NCBI GenBank assembly: GCA_902363255.1
Contig: CABIZO010000005.1
Location: forward strand, 1 to 64,000
DNA length: 64,000 nucleotides
Reading direction: 5' to 3'
DNA from: Peptostreptococcaceae bacterium
Lineage (GTDB): Bacteria; Bacillota; Clostridia; Peptostreptococcales; Peptostreptococcaceae
Each line of letters begins with the position of its first letter. Position 1 is the stretch's first letter. The notes beneath the pieces are model-generated. The model was given only the letters and a program-made list of their open reading frames with translations, had not been told where the DNA came from and made no database searches. The position numbers and the translations under genes are program-made. Below are positions 8,950-17,876 of the stretch, piece after piece.

Positions 8950-9211
8950 TTGTTAAGCCTCCAGCTTTTTCATCAACCCTAGCAACTGTGATGACTCTTT
9001 CACATCCTAGTTGAAAGGGTATTTTGTGTATTATTTTTATTAAATCAAAAACTTCATCAAATTCCCCTTCAAAAGTAGTACTCATGGCACCAATTTCGTA
9101 TTTAAGTCCGCTTTCCTTTATTCTTTCGATGCAAGCATCTACTACTTTGTACATTTCTTCTTCACCTGTATAAGGTCTAAGAGGCATTACTGCCACATCT
9201 GCGATAACCAT
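8921..9211 (-). CDS. UPF0045/MTH1187-family thiamine-binding protein
   Basis: 96 residues matching the small MTH1187/YkoF-like fold: V-A-V-M-P-L at the N-terminus, the G-L-K-Y-E-I-G-A-M-S-T-T-F-E-G core and a late H-K-I-P-F-Q-L-G segment. Family members bind thiamine or related pyrimidines as oligomers in the cytoplasm. As first gene of a TPP-riboswitch operon with an importer, it probably captures the incoming vitamin or precursor. It overlaps the permease start by 29 bp. Confidence 0.85.
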   Translation of the reverse strand: MVIADVAVMPLRPYTGEEEMYKVVDACIERIKESGLKYEIGAMSTTFEGEFDEVFDLIKIIHKIPFQLGCERVITVARVDEKAGGLTIEDKLRNHR

Positions 9212-9321
9212 TATTAATTCCTCCCTTTTATTTAAAATACCCTGAATGTAAAATTTTCAAAATAAAAATTTGCTTTTTTTGATCCTATATATTGGCAAAA
9301 CACTTTATATGCCAATAAGAC

Positions 9322-9356
9322 GCTAAAAAAACGCTATACCTGTAGGCATAGCGTTT
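9322..9356 (-). terminator. Riboswitch-controlled intrinsic terminator
   Basis: On the minus strand AAACGCTAT pairs with ATAGCGTTT across a 10-nt loop and runs into a U-tract. It lies between the TPP aptamer and the first gene, in the position of the attenuator (expression platform). Confidence 0.85.
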
Positions 9357-9414
9357 ATAATCAAAATTAAAACTCACATTAAACTAAAATGTTTTTAATG
9401 AACAATAAAGTTGA

Positions 9415-9495
9415 TAAAGCTTCCCTACGCTGGTATTATCCAGATCAGGTACAAGGGTCGGTAAAACCTCTCAGCCTACAATGGCACCCCTAGCA
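9415..9495 (-). ncRNA. TPP riboswitch aptamer
   Basis: Read on the minus strand, the sequence has the thi-box signature: GGGGTGCC, then the CTGAGA core (9469-9474 on the plus strand as TCTCAG), then ACCTGATCTGGATAATACC and AGCGTAGGGAA. These are the conserved pyrimidine- and pyrophosphate-sensing elements of TPP riboswitches. An intrinsic terminator lies about 60 nt downstream, so excess TPP should stop transcription of the thiamine ABC operon. Confidence 0.96.
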
Positions 9496-9645
9496 AATAT
9501 TTACTTTCAACTTCATTATAGTTGATTTAAATAGATTGTCAACTGGAGAATTTGATAAATTGTCATATAGTTTATTTGTTATATGATATAGAATATATTA
9601 TAGAGGCGATTAAGCGAGTAATGTTTTAATCAGGGGGAGGATAAT

Positions 9646-11259
9646 ATGAACTTTACTTCAATAAACAACAGATACAATTCCATTAGAAATGTGGTTTACG
9701 GAAAAAATGGTGCAGTAGCAACTTCAACACCAATTGCAGCTCAAGTAGGTTTGGAGATTTTGAAGCAAGGAGGAAATGCAGTGGATGCAGCTGTAGCAAC
9801 TGCTGCTTGCCTTACAGTTGTAGAACCTACAGGATGTGGTATAGGTGGAGATGCCTATGCATTGGTGTGGATTGAGGAGGAGAAGAAACTTTATGGATTA
9901 AATTCCAGTGGATTTGCACCGGAGAAAATGAAAATTGAAGAGTATGAAGGTATGGAGAAGATGCCTAAGTACGGGTTTGGTGCTGTAACCGTTCCAGGTA
10001 TACCTGCTGCATGGGCCCAGTTAAATAATAAGTATGGTAAGCTAAGTTTATTAGATTGTTTAAAGCCAGCCATAAATTATGCAAGGGAAGGATACGCAGT
10101 AGGAAAAACTGTGTCTGAACTGTGGCAGAAAGTTTATGATGAATATAGTGAAAATTTGAATGGTGAAGAGTTTAAATACTGGTTTGATACTTTTGGGAAG
10201 ATGGGGAGAGCACCAAAACCAGGAGAAATTTTTAAATGTGAAGAAATGTCAGAAACTATTGAAGAAATAGGAAGAACAAATAGTGAAAGTTTTTATAGAG
10301 GTAATTTAGCAGATAAAATAGATAAATTTTCTAGGAAATATAATGGATTTATTAGAAAAAGTGATTTAGAAAAATTTTATCCCCAGTGGGTAGAACCAAT
10401 TAGTACAGAATACAAAGGATACAATGTTTTTGAGATACCTCCAAATGGTCATGGAATAACAGTACTTATGGCTTTAAATATATTGAAAGGTCTTGAACTA
10501 GATAAGAATAAAGAAGATGTAGAGAATTATCATAAAATTATAGAAAGTTTGAAACTGGCTTTTGCCGATAGTAAAACTTATGTGACAGACATAAATGAAA
10601 TGAATGTAAAAGTAGAAGAACTGCTAAGTGAAAAATATGCAGATAAAAGAAGGCAGATAATAGAAGATAAGGCTGTTGAACCTGTATGTGGAGAGCCTTA
10701 TTCACCAGGAACGGTGTATTTATGTGCTGGAGACAAAGATGGAAATATGGTGTCGTATATACAAAGCAACTATACAGAGTTTGGTTCGGGACTGGTAGTT
10801 CCAGGAACAGGAATAGCACTTCATAATAGAGGAAATAACTTTAGTTTAGACAAAAATCATATAAATGTGGTAAAGCCTTTTAAAAAGCCGTATCATACAA
10901 TAATTCCTGGGTTTTTATGCAAAAATAATGATGCAGTTGGAGCATTTGGAGTGATGGGAGCTTTTATGCAACCTCAAGGACAGCTACAAGTACTTACTAA
11001 TTTGATTGACTTTAATCTAAATCCTCAAGAAGCTTTAGATGCGCCTCGTTGGCAATGGATTAAAGGAAAGGAAATTGAAGTGGAAAGCGATATGGATGAA
11101 AATGTTGTGCAAGGGCTTAGATATAAAGGTCATAATATAAAGGTTATGGAAGATTTTATGAATATGGGAAAAGGACAGATTATATTTAAAGATTCTGAGG
11201 CTGGTTCTTATGTTTGTGCCACAGAAAAAAGATGTGATGGTCATGTGGCTGCTTGGTAA
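9646..11259 (+). CDS. Gamma-glutamyltransferase-family Ntn hydrolase
   Basis: 537 residues, normal for a GGT proenzyme, but no signal peptide is apparent, so it may act in the cytoplasm. Family blocks: G-G-N-A-V-D-A-A-V-A-T near the N-terminus, E-P-T-G-C-G-I-G-G-D, the catalytic Thr356 in G-T-V-Y-L-C-A-G-D-K-D-G (same spacing to D-K-D-G as the E. coli nucleophile), and N-R-G-N-N-F later. Autocleavage before Thr356 should give large and small subunits. The substrate is glutathione or another gamma-glutamyl compound; this divergent branch also holds acylases of unknown specificity. A nitroreductase gene follows 49 bp later. Start ATG 9646 behind AGGGGGAGG. Confidence 0.87.
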   Translation: MNFTSINNRYNSIRNVVYGKNGAVATSTPIAAQVGLEILKQGGNAVDAAVATAACLTVVEPTGCGIGGDAYALVWIEEEKKLYGLNSSGFAPEKMKIEEYEGMEKMPKYGFGAVTVPGIPAAWAQLNNKYGKLSLLDCLKPAINYAREGYAVGKTVSELWQKVYDEYSENLNGEEFKYWFDTFGKMGRAPKPGEIFKCEEMSETIEEIGRTNSESFYRGNLADKIDKFSRKYNGFIRKSDLEKFYPQWVEPISTEYKGYNVFEIPPNGHGITVLMALNILKGLELDKNKEDVENYHKIIESLKLAFADSKTYVTDINEMNVKVEELLSEKYADKRRQIIEDKAVEPVCGEPYSPGTVYLCAGDKDGNMVSYIQSNYTEFGSGLVVPGTGIALHNRGNNFSLDKNHINVVKPFKKPYHTIIPGFLCKNNDAVGAFGVMGAFMQPQGQLQVLTNLIDFNLNPQEALDAPRWQWIKGKEIEVESDMDENVVQGLRYKGHNIKVMEDFMNMGKGQIIFKDSEAGSYVCATEKRCDGHVAAW

Positions 11260-11308
11260 TTATTTTGTGTTAATATATAAATAGAGGATTTTAAAGGGGG
11301 TTAAAATT

Positions 11309-11830
11309 ATGAATGAAACAATAAAAACATTAAAAGAAAGAAGAAGTATAAGAAAATATAAAAAAGAACAAATAACTGATGAACAGTTAAATCAAATATT
11401 GGAAGCAGGAACTTATGCGCCAACTGGAATGGGAGCTCAATCACCTATTATGGTCGTAGTTCAAGATGAAGAAACTATAAAAGAATTATCTAAAATGAAC
11501 GCTGAGGTAATGGGAACAAATGCAGACCCTTTTTATGGAGCGCCAACAGTTGTAGTGGTACTTGCTGATAGAGGGTGCAGACCTACATATATTGAAGATG
11601 GATCACTTGTAATGGGAAATCTAATGAATGCAGCTCATGCAGTTGGAGTTGACTCTTGTTGGATTCACAGGGCTAAGGAAGTTTTTGAAAGTGAAAGAGG
11701 TCAGGAGTTACTTAAGAAGTGGGGAATTGAAGGTGACTATGTGGGAATAGGTCACTGTACTCTTGGTTATAGGGATTGTGAGTATCCTAAAGCTAAGGCA
11801 AGAAAAGAAAATTATATAGTTAGAGTATAA
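11309..11830 (+). CDS. Nitroreductase-family FMN oxidoreductase
   Basis: 173 residues, length and pattern of the small nitroreductase family: R-R-S-I-R-K-Y (FMN phosphate contacts), A-G-x-Y-A-P-T-G-M-G-A-Q-S-P, then G-A-P and D-G-S-L-V-M-G-N-L-M-N-A-A-H. Such enzymes are cytoplasmic FMN dimers that use NAD(P)H to reduce nitroaromatics, quinones or flavins; the natural substrate is not evident. It has its own strong GGGGG ribosome site and may be cotranscribed with the GGT-family gene upstream. It ends at a strong terminator. Confidence 0.87.
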   Translation: MNETIKTLKERRSIRKYKKEQITDEQLNQILEAGTYAPTGMGAQSPIMVVVQDEETIKELSKMNAEVMGTNADPFYGAPTVVVVLADRGCRPTYIEDGSLVMGNLMNAAHAVGVDSCWIHRAKEVFESERGQELLKKWGIEGDYVGIGHCTLGYRDCEYPKAKARKENYIVRV

Positions 11831-11840
11831 TAAAGGTGAA

Positions 11841-11877
11841 AAGAGGTTATCTAGATTTTAGATAACCTCTTTTTTTA
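11841..11877 (+). terminator. Terminator after the nitroreductase gene
   Basis: A 13-bp stem (AAGAGGTTATCTA / TAGATAACCTCTT) followed by seven or more T. Confidence 0.9.
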
Positions 11878-11989
11878 TTGTAAAATTAAGAAGCTAATAA
11901 GGTAGATAATTTAAATGAAGTATAAAAATGTATATTATTGTATAATATTAGATAAATATGTAATATTAGTGAATTTTGGGGGAATAAAA

Positions 11990-14947
11990 ATGAATATAGA
12001 AGAAATGATAAATGACATTTTACAAAAAGAAGATATAAAGAATCCTCTTACAGATGAAGAAATTGCAAAGGAGTTAAATATATTAAGAGAAGTAGTTACA
12101 GAATATAGAAAGAAAAATGATATAGCTAACTCAAGAAATCGAAGATTAGATATATTAACTAATGATTCAAAAGAAATCCTATTAAATAATAAGGATATAT
12201 CAGATAGAAACTTTGTTATTTTATTAAAAGAAAGAGGATACAAAATAGAAAGATATGCAGCAGCAAAAATAAAAAAAGAAGTATTAGAATACTTTGAGGC
12301 AAATCAAGAGTTAAAAAATCAAAATGAGAAAAGTTCTTTTTATATAGATGCAAAAAAAATCCAGGAAGAAAAAGTAATAATAAATAAATTAGAGTTAAAT
12401 GAAAACAATGAGAAAAGTGAGTTTTTTGATGAACTAATAGGTTCAAATGGAAGTTTAAAAGTTCAAATAAATCAGGCTAAGGCAGCCATAACTTATCCAC
12501 CAAAAGGCTTACACGTCTTACTTTTAGGTCCGTCGGGGGTTGGTAAAAGTCATTTAGCAGATGCTATGTATAAGTTTGCAAAGGGTACAAATAATTTTAA
12601 AGAAGATTGTGAATTTGTAGTATTCAACTGTGCAGATTATGCAGATAACCCACAATTATTATTAAGTCAGTTATTCGGAAGTGTAAAAGGTGCATATACA
12701 GGAGCTACTGAAAATAAAAGGGGGATAGTAGAAATTTGTAATGGAGGAATTTTATTCTTAGATGAAATACATAGATTACCACCAGAAGGACAAGAAATAT
12801 TATTTAGTATTTTAGATAGGGGAACATTTAGAAGATTAGGTGAAACTAATACAACTAGAAAAAGTGATGTAATGATAATAGCTGCAACAACAGAAAGTGT
12901 AGAAAGTTCATTACTATTAACATTTAGAAGAAGGATTCCTATGGTAATAGAAATTCCAGCAGTAAAGGATAGACCTTATGAAGAAAGATTTGAACTGATC
13001 AATCAATGCTTTTTGGCTGAAAGCTATAGAATAATGAAAGACATAATAGTATCAAAAGATGTAATAAGAATGTTTATGAAATATGACTGTCCAGGAAATA
13101 TAGGGCAACTAAAAAGTGATATACAAGTAGCTTGTGCCATAGGATTTTTACAAAATAATATACAAAAGAGAGATAAGTTATATATTGATTTAAATCATAT
13201 ACCAGATCATATTAAACAATGCGATTTATCTAATCATATATCAGATGAAGATATAGAAAGATTTATTGTGGAAGACATATTAATTTCATATAAACATCAA
13301 AAGCATTTAGCAATGAAAAATAAGGAAAACAAAAAAATAGAAAACATATATAAATTTATAGAAAACAGACAAAGAGATTTACAATTTGCAGGATATGATA
13401 ATAAAGAAATTTCTAAAATATTAAGTCAACAAGTGGAGCTGGAGTTAATAAGAAGAGCAAAATCTATTAATTATAACAATATTAATCAAGAAGAGCTTAT
13501 AAATTTAGTTGGAATAAAAACTTTGGAGACTGTAAAACAAGCTGTAAAAATAGCAAAAAAACAATTACCAAGTTTACAGCCTAATATTATATATCCTTTG
13601 GCAGTTCATTTAAATTCAACTTATGAAAGAGTTTTGGCAAACGAAGTAATCATAAACCCTAAATTAGAAATTATAAAATCAAAATATGAATATGAATTCC
13701 AAGTGGCAATACAGATGTGCGATGTAATAAGTGAAAGGTTAAATGTTATTTTGCCAGAGGATGAAGTTGGATTTATAGCAATGTATCTTAAAAATTATAG
13801 AGAAAAATTTGAGCAAGAACAGGGAAAAGTTGCTGTAATAGTAATGACTCATGGTAAGGTTGCATCGGCTATGGCAGAAGTAGCAAATAAATTTTTAGGA
13901 GTAGAACATGCTATAGGATTAGACATGGAGTTTAGTGATTCTCCAGATTTAATGTTGGAAAAAGCTATTGAGATAGTTAAAAAAGCTAATCAAGGCAAAG
14001 GATGTATTATATTAGTGGACATGGGATCGTTAGTTACTTTTGGAGACATAATCACAGCCAAAACAGGAATAGACACTAGAGTTATAAGTAGAGTTGATAC
14101 TTTATTAGTGTTGGAGGCTGTAAGAAAATCTGCATTGGCGGACTTGGATTTAGAGGTCATATATCAAGACTTGGAAAATGAATCGAAAAAAATAACTTAT
14201 AGCTCAAATAATATAGACAATGATAATGTATCTAGAGTAATTGTTACTTTGTGTATAACAGGTAAGGGCTCGGCATTAAAAATAAAGGAATATGTAGAAA
14301 GTAGAATAAACTTAAACGAAGAAAATATTGAATTAATATCTTTAGGTTATATGGATGAGAATATAACGGATACTTTAAACGATATATCTAGAACTAAAAA
14401 AATAGAGGCTATTATAGGAACAATAAATCCAGAGTACAATAAAGTTCCGTTCATATCTTTTGAAGAATTAATGAGAGGCCGTGGAGTAATAAACTTAAAA
14501 AATATTCTTGAATCGGAAGAAGAAAATAAATTAAGTGAAATTATAAATGAAGATGTTGTTTTTGTAGGAGAGAACTATAGATATAAAGATGAGGCATTAG
14601 AAAAAATGACACAAAAGTTAATAGAAGGTGGATATGTTGAGCCAGGATTCTTATTGAGTGTGTTTAAAAGAGAGATGTTAGCTGATACATATTTAAAAGG
14701 TGGAATAGCGATACCACATGGTAGTTCAGAGTTTATTACAAAACCAACCATACTCGTTACGAAATTAGCCAATAAAATTGTATGGAGTGAAAATTATGAG
14801 GTTGATTTAGTATTTTTAATTGCATTAAAAGATGATTCAAAAAATTATTTTGAAAAATTATATAAAATTATAAAAGATGAAAAAGTTTTAAATAAGATAA
14901 AGTCAAGTGTTTCCAAGGATGAGATACTAGAAATTATATTAAAATAA
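11990..14947 (+). CDS. LevR-type sigma-54-dependent activator with PRD and PTS modules
   Basis: About 985 residues. Order: N-terminal HTH (about 1-110); AAA+ with Walker A G180-S187 and the sigma-54 loop G234-AYTG-A239 (GAYTGA variant of GAFTGA); PRD (about 490-600, H540); EIIA-Man-like (H621 in M-T-H-G-K); EIIB-like (Cys755 in T-L-C-I-T-G-K-G); and EIIA-Fru/Ntr-like (H910 in A-I-P-H-G). These modules let PTS phosphorylation set activity. It should drive the -24/-12 promoter directly downstream and so the PTS-galactonate operon. Start: ATG 11990 behind TTGGGGGAA; the in-frame ATG at 11915 lacks a ribosome site. The EIIA-Fru-like end differs from classical LevR, which ends in a second PRD. Confidence 0.9.
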   Translation: MNIEEMINDILQKEDIKNPLTDEEIAKELNILREVVTEYRKKNDIANSRNRRLDILTNDSKEILLNNKDISDRNFVILLKERGYKIERYAAAKIKKEVLEYFEANQELKNQNEKSSFYIDAKKIQEEKVIINKLELNENNEKSEFFDELIGSNGSLKVQINQAKAAITYPPKGLHVLLLGPSGVGKSHLADAMYKFAKGTNNFKEDCEFVVFNCADYADNPQLLLSQLFGSVKGAYTGATENKRGIVEICNGGILFLDEIHRLPPEGQEILFSILDRGTFRRLGETNTTRKSDVMIIAATTESVESSLLLTFRRRIPMVIEIPAVKDRPYEERFELINQCFLAESYRIMKDIIVSKDVIRMFMKYDCPGNIGQLKSDIQVACAIGFLQNNIQKRDKLYIDLNHIPDHIKQCDLSNHISDEDIERFIVEDILISYKHQKHLAMKNKENKKIENIYKFIENRQRDLQFAGYDNKEISKILSQQVELELIRRAKSINYNNINQEELINLVGIKTLETVKQAVKIAKKQLPSLQPNIIYPLAVHLNSTYERVLANEVIINPKLEIIKSKYEYEFQVAIQMCDVISERLNVILPEDEVGFIAMYLKNYREKFEQEQGKVAVIVMTHGKVASAMAEVANKFLGVEHAIGLDMEFSDSPDLMLEKAIEIVKKANQGKGCIILVDMGSLVTFGDIITAKTGIDTRVISRVDTLLVLEAVRKSALADLDLEVIYQDLENESKKITYSSNNIDNDNVSRVIVTLCITGKGSALKIKEYVESRINLNEENIELISLGYMDENITDTLNDISRTKKIEAIIGTINPEYNKVPFISFEELMRGRGVINLKNILESEEENKLSEIINEDVVFVGENYRYKDEALEKMTQKLIEGGYVEPGFLLSVFKREMLADTYLKGGIAIPHGSSEFITKPTILVTKLANKIVWSENYEVDLVFLIALKDDSKNYFEKLYKIIKDEKVLNKIKSSVSKDEILEIILK

Positions 14948-14974
14948 TAAAAAATACATTAACAACCAAAAAAG

Positions 14975-14991
14975 TTGGCACGCATCTTGCT
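14975..14991 (+). promoter_or_regulatory. Sigma-54 (-24/-12) promoter of the PTS-galactonate operon
   Basis: TTGGCACGCATCTTGCT carries the invariant GG (14977-14978) and GC (14989-14990) exactly 10 nt apart, a near-perfect RpoN site. It lies between the LevR-type activator and the aldolase gene. Confidence 0.93.
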
Positions 14992-15028
14992 TTAATTTAA
15001 GGTGACAAAAATTAAAGGAGGTGAAATG

Positions 15029-15640
15029 ATGAGTGAGATTTCTAAAGTAACAGTGATACTTAGAGGCTATGACTATAACCAAACAAGAAATGTTATGAAG
15101 GCATTACTTCAAACTAGTATTAGAGCAGTAGAAATAACACTGAACTCATCAGGTGCATTAGAGATAATAAGAGAAATATCTAAGGAATTTGGTGAAGAGA
15201 TAACTATTGGTGCAGGAACTATAAAAAATATAAATGATGCAAAAGATGCAATAGATGCAGGTGCAAAATTTATATTAACTCCAATAGTTGTTGGTAAAGA
15301 AGTAATAGATGAATGTAAAAAGCATAATGTAAAAACTGTAATAGGAGCAATGACACCTAGTGAAATTTGGCAGTGCTATGAAAATGGCGCAGATGTGATA
15401 AAGGTTTTCCCTGCTGCAGCTTGTGTTAGTAGATATATAAAAGATATAAAAGCACCTTTAGGTGACATACCAATTATGGCTGTTGGGGGAATATCATCTG
15501 AAAATGCAAAAGAGTTTTTAGATAATGGAGCAAATTACTTAGGTATAGGTTCCAGCTTATTTAAAAAAGAGGATGTAGAAAATGGAAATACAGAGGGGTT
15601 AGTTAATTCCTTAAGAGAATTAGAAGAAAAAATTAATTAG
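15029..15640 (+). CDS. KDPG/KDPGal (KHG) aldolase
   Basis: About 204 residues, class I aldolase of the Eda/DgoA family. The Schiff-base Lys125 lies in I-K-V-F-P-A and the catalytic Glu35 in A-V-E-I-T-L; the phosphate-binding G-G-I follows in A-V-G-G-I. It cleaves a 2-keto-3-deoxy-6-phospho sugar acid to pyruvate and glyceraldehyde 3-phosphate. With a galactonate dehydratase in the operon, KDPGal is the likely substrate. Two ATGs (15026, 15029) follow AAAGGAGG; 15029 has the better 7-nt spacing. First gene behind the sigma-54 promoter. Confidence 0.88.
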   Translation: MSEISKVTVILRGYDYNQTRNVMKALLQTSIRAVEITLNSSGALEIIREISKEFGEEITIGAGTIKNINDAKDAIDAGAKFILTPIVVGKEVIDECKKHNVKTVIGAMTPSEIWQCYENGADVIKVFPAAACVSRYIKDIKAPLGDIPIMAVGGISSENAKEFLDNGANYLGIGSSLFKKEDVENGNTEGLVNSLRELEEKIN

Positions 15641-15651
15641 GGAGAAGATCG

Positions 15652-16098
15652 ATGAGTCACAGCACATTAGTTTATAGAGACTTGGAATTTAACGATAAAA
15701 ATGAAGTGTTAAATTTCTTGGCTGAAAAATTATATGATGAAAAATTTGTAAAAGAAGGGTATCAAGAAGCCATAGTAAAAAGAGAAGCTGAATATCCAAC
15801 AGCTTTACCAGCTGAAGTAAAGGTAGCAATACCTCATTGTGATCATAATCTTGTAAATGAGCCAGCAATAGCAATGGGTATATTAAAAAATACAGTAGAT
15901 TTTCAAGCAATGGATGATCCTAGTATGACATTAGGAGTAAAAATAGTAATAATGCTAGCTTTAAATGAACCTCATGGACATATTACTATGTTACAAAAAA
16001 TTATAGGACTTATACAAAATACAGAGTTATTAAACAAAATGATAGAAGCAGAATCAGATGAATTTATATTATCTGTATTAAAAGAACACTTAAACTAA
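15652..16098 (+). CDS. PTS EIIA component, galactitol/fructose type
   Basis: 148 residues of the EIIA-2 (Fru/Gat) fold. The phosphorylated His62 sits in A-I-P-H-C-D-H. It accepts phosphate from HPr in the cytoplasm and passes it to the adjacent EIIB. It starts 11 bp after the aldolase stop behind AGGGAGA, so it is cotranscribed. GatA-like by family. Confidence 0.87.
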   Translation: MSHSTLVYRDLEFNDKNEVLNFLAEKLYDEKFVKEGYQEAIVKREAEYPTALPAEVKVAIPHCDHNLVNEPAIAMGILKNTVDFQAMDDPSMTLGVKIVIMLALNEPHGHITMLQKIIGLIQNTELLNKMIEAESDEFILSVLKEHLN

Positions 16099-16147
16099 AA
16101 AATATAAAATTATAAAAATATAAATGTATAAAAAGGGAGATAAAAAA

Positions 16148-16426
16148 ATGAAAAGAATATTAGTAGCTTGTGGAAATGGAATAGCAACATCAACTGTAGT
16201 AGCAACAAAAATAAAAGATATATGTGCAGAAAATAATGTAGCAGTATCTGTTACTCAATGCAAATTATTAGAAATAGATAGTAAAGTAAATGATTTCGAT
16301 ATATTAGTAACAACTGGTAAATATGGTGGAGATAGTGCAAATATACCAGTAGTTTCAGCAATGTCTTTATTAACAGGATTCGGAGAAGAAGAAACTTTAG
16401 AAGAAATATTAAATTATGCTAGATAG
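16148..16426 (+). CDS. PTS EIIB component, galactitol type
   Basis: About 92 residues. The phospho-accepting Cys8 lies in I-L-V-A-C-G-N-G-I-A-T-S-T, the P-loop-like signature of EIIB-Gat proteins. Start: ATG 16148 behind AAAGGGAG; the upstream ATG at 16124 is too close to nothing recognisable. It passes phosphate from EIIA to the sugar bound by EIIC, at the inner face of the membrane. Confidence 0.87.
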   Translation: MKRILVACGNGIATSTVVATKIKDICAENNVAVSVTQCKLLEIDSKVNDFDILVTTGKYGGDSANIPVVSAMSLLTGFGEEETLEEILNYAR

Positions 16427-16459
16427 ATATAACAGATAAATAATTTTAGGAGGGAAATT

Positions 16460-17845
16460 ATGCAATTCTTATACGATTTATTTCAAACATTATTAAATGC
16501 TGGACCTACAGTGTTACTACCGTTAATCATATTAGGGGTTGGTCTTGTATTTGGTGTAAAACCGGCTAAAGCATTTAGATCAGGTTTAACAGTAGGAATC
16601 GGTTTCGCGGGTATCAAATTAGTAATAAACCTTCTTTCAGGTAGTTTAGGGCCAGCAGCTCAAGCTATGGTTGAAAACTGGGGATTCAGCTTAGATGTAT
16701 TAGATGTAGGTTGGGGAACAATAGCAGCAGTAACATGGGCATCACCAATCATACCAATACTAATATTTGCAATATTAGCAATAAATTTAGGAATGTTATT
16801 TATTAAGAAAACAAACACTCTAGATGTTGATATATGGAACTACCATCACATGGCTATAGTTGGGGTTATGACTTACTTCGTAACTAAAAACATATTCCTA
16901 GGTGTTGGTGCAAGTATAGCTATGGCTATAATAACTTTCAAATTATCAGACTGGTCAGCAGATATGGTTGAAGATTACTTTGGTTTACCAGGGGTATCTT
17001 TACCAACAGTTTCAGCTTTATCATCATTAATAGTAGCAGTACCATTAAACTGGTTAATAGATAGAATACCAGGAGTAAACAAATTAAACTTCTCATTAAA
17101 AGATGCTAAAAAATATCTAGGATTCTTCGGAGAACCTATGATCATGGGATTAATATTAGGTGGAGTTATAGGTGCATTAGCAGGATATGACTTTACAAAT
17201 ATAGCGAATGTTGCTGTAAATATGTCTGCAGTTTTAGTTCTTATACCAAAAATGACAGCATTATTTATGGAAGGTTTAATGCCAATATCTGAAGGTGCTA
17301 AAAACTTCACTAAGAAGAAATTCAAAGGAAGAGATTTATACATAGGACTAGATGCAGCAGTTGTATCAGGAAATCCAGACGTTATAACTACTTCATTAAT
17401 AGTAATACCATTAACTATATTATTAGCAGTAATTCTTCCAGGAAACAGAGTTTTACCTTTCGCTGACTTAGCAGTTGTACCTTTCAGGGTTGCAATGGTA
17501 GTTGCGTTAACAAGAGGTAACTTATTCAAAAATGTAGTTATAGGATTATGTACAACAGCAGCAATATTATTAGCTGGAACACAAACAGCTCCAGTATTAA
17601 CTGAATTAGCTCAAAGTGTAGGGATAGATTTAAGCTTAGCAGCAGGAGCATTAATATCATCATTTGCAGCTACAAGTTTAACTCAAAGTTTCATAATATT
17701 TATGGTATTTACAGGAAATATAGCAATTACTTTACCATTATTAATAGTAGGATTTGCTATAGTTTGGTACTACATGGAAGTTGTAAAACCTAAAAAAGAT
17801 GCAGCAAAATTACACGTTGTAGATACAGAAGAGCCAACGGCTTAA
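16460..17845 (+). CDS. PTS EIIC component, galactitol type
   Basis: 461-residue polytopic membrane protein of the EIIC-Gat family, with many hydrophobic segments and a G-x-D-A-A-V-x-x-G-N-P-D block near residues 300-310 typical of the family. It forms the channel that binds and translocates the substrate while EIIB phosphorylates it. The operon partners suggest a hexonate or related C6 acid rather than galactitol itself; no polyol dehydrogenase is present. Strong AGGAGGG ribosome site. Confidence 0.87.
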   Translation: MQFLYDLFQTLLNAGPTVLLPLIILGVGLVFGVKPAKAFRSGLTVGIGFAGIKLVINLLSGSLGPAAQAMVENWGFSLDVLDVGWGTIAAVTWASPIIPILIFAILAINLGMLFIKKTNTLDVDIWNYHHMAIVGVMTYFVTKNIFLGVGASIAMAIITFKLSDWSADMVEDYFGLPGVSLPTVSALSSLIVAVPLNWLIDRIPGVNKLNFSLKDAKKYLGFFGEPMIMGLILGGVIGALAGYDFTNIANVAVNMSAVLVLIPKMTALFMEGLMPISEGAKNFTKKKFKGRDLYIGLDAAVVSGNPDVITTSLIVIPLTILLAVILPGNRVLPFADLAVVPFRVAMVVALTRGNLFKNVVIGLCTTAAILLAGTQTAPVLTELAQSVGIDLSLAAGALISSFAATSLTQSFIIFMVFTGNIAITLPLLIVGFAIVWYYMEVVKPKKDAAKLHVVDTEEPTA

Positions 17846-17876
17846 TTGAAAATATATAGTTATAAGGGGACCGAAA

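Noticed and set aside
16975..17529. 184-codon minus-strand frame inside the EIIC gene
   Set aside because: Antisense shadow; composition follows the EIIC hydrophobic segments.
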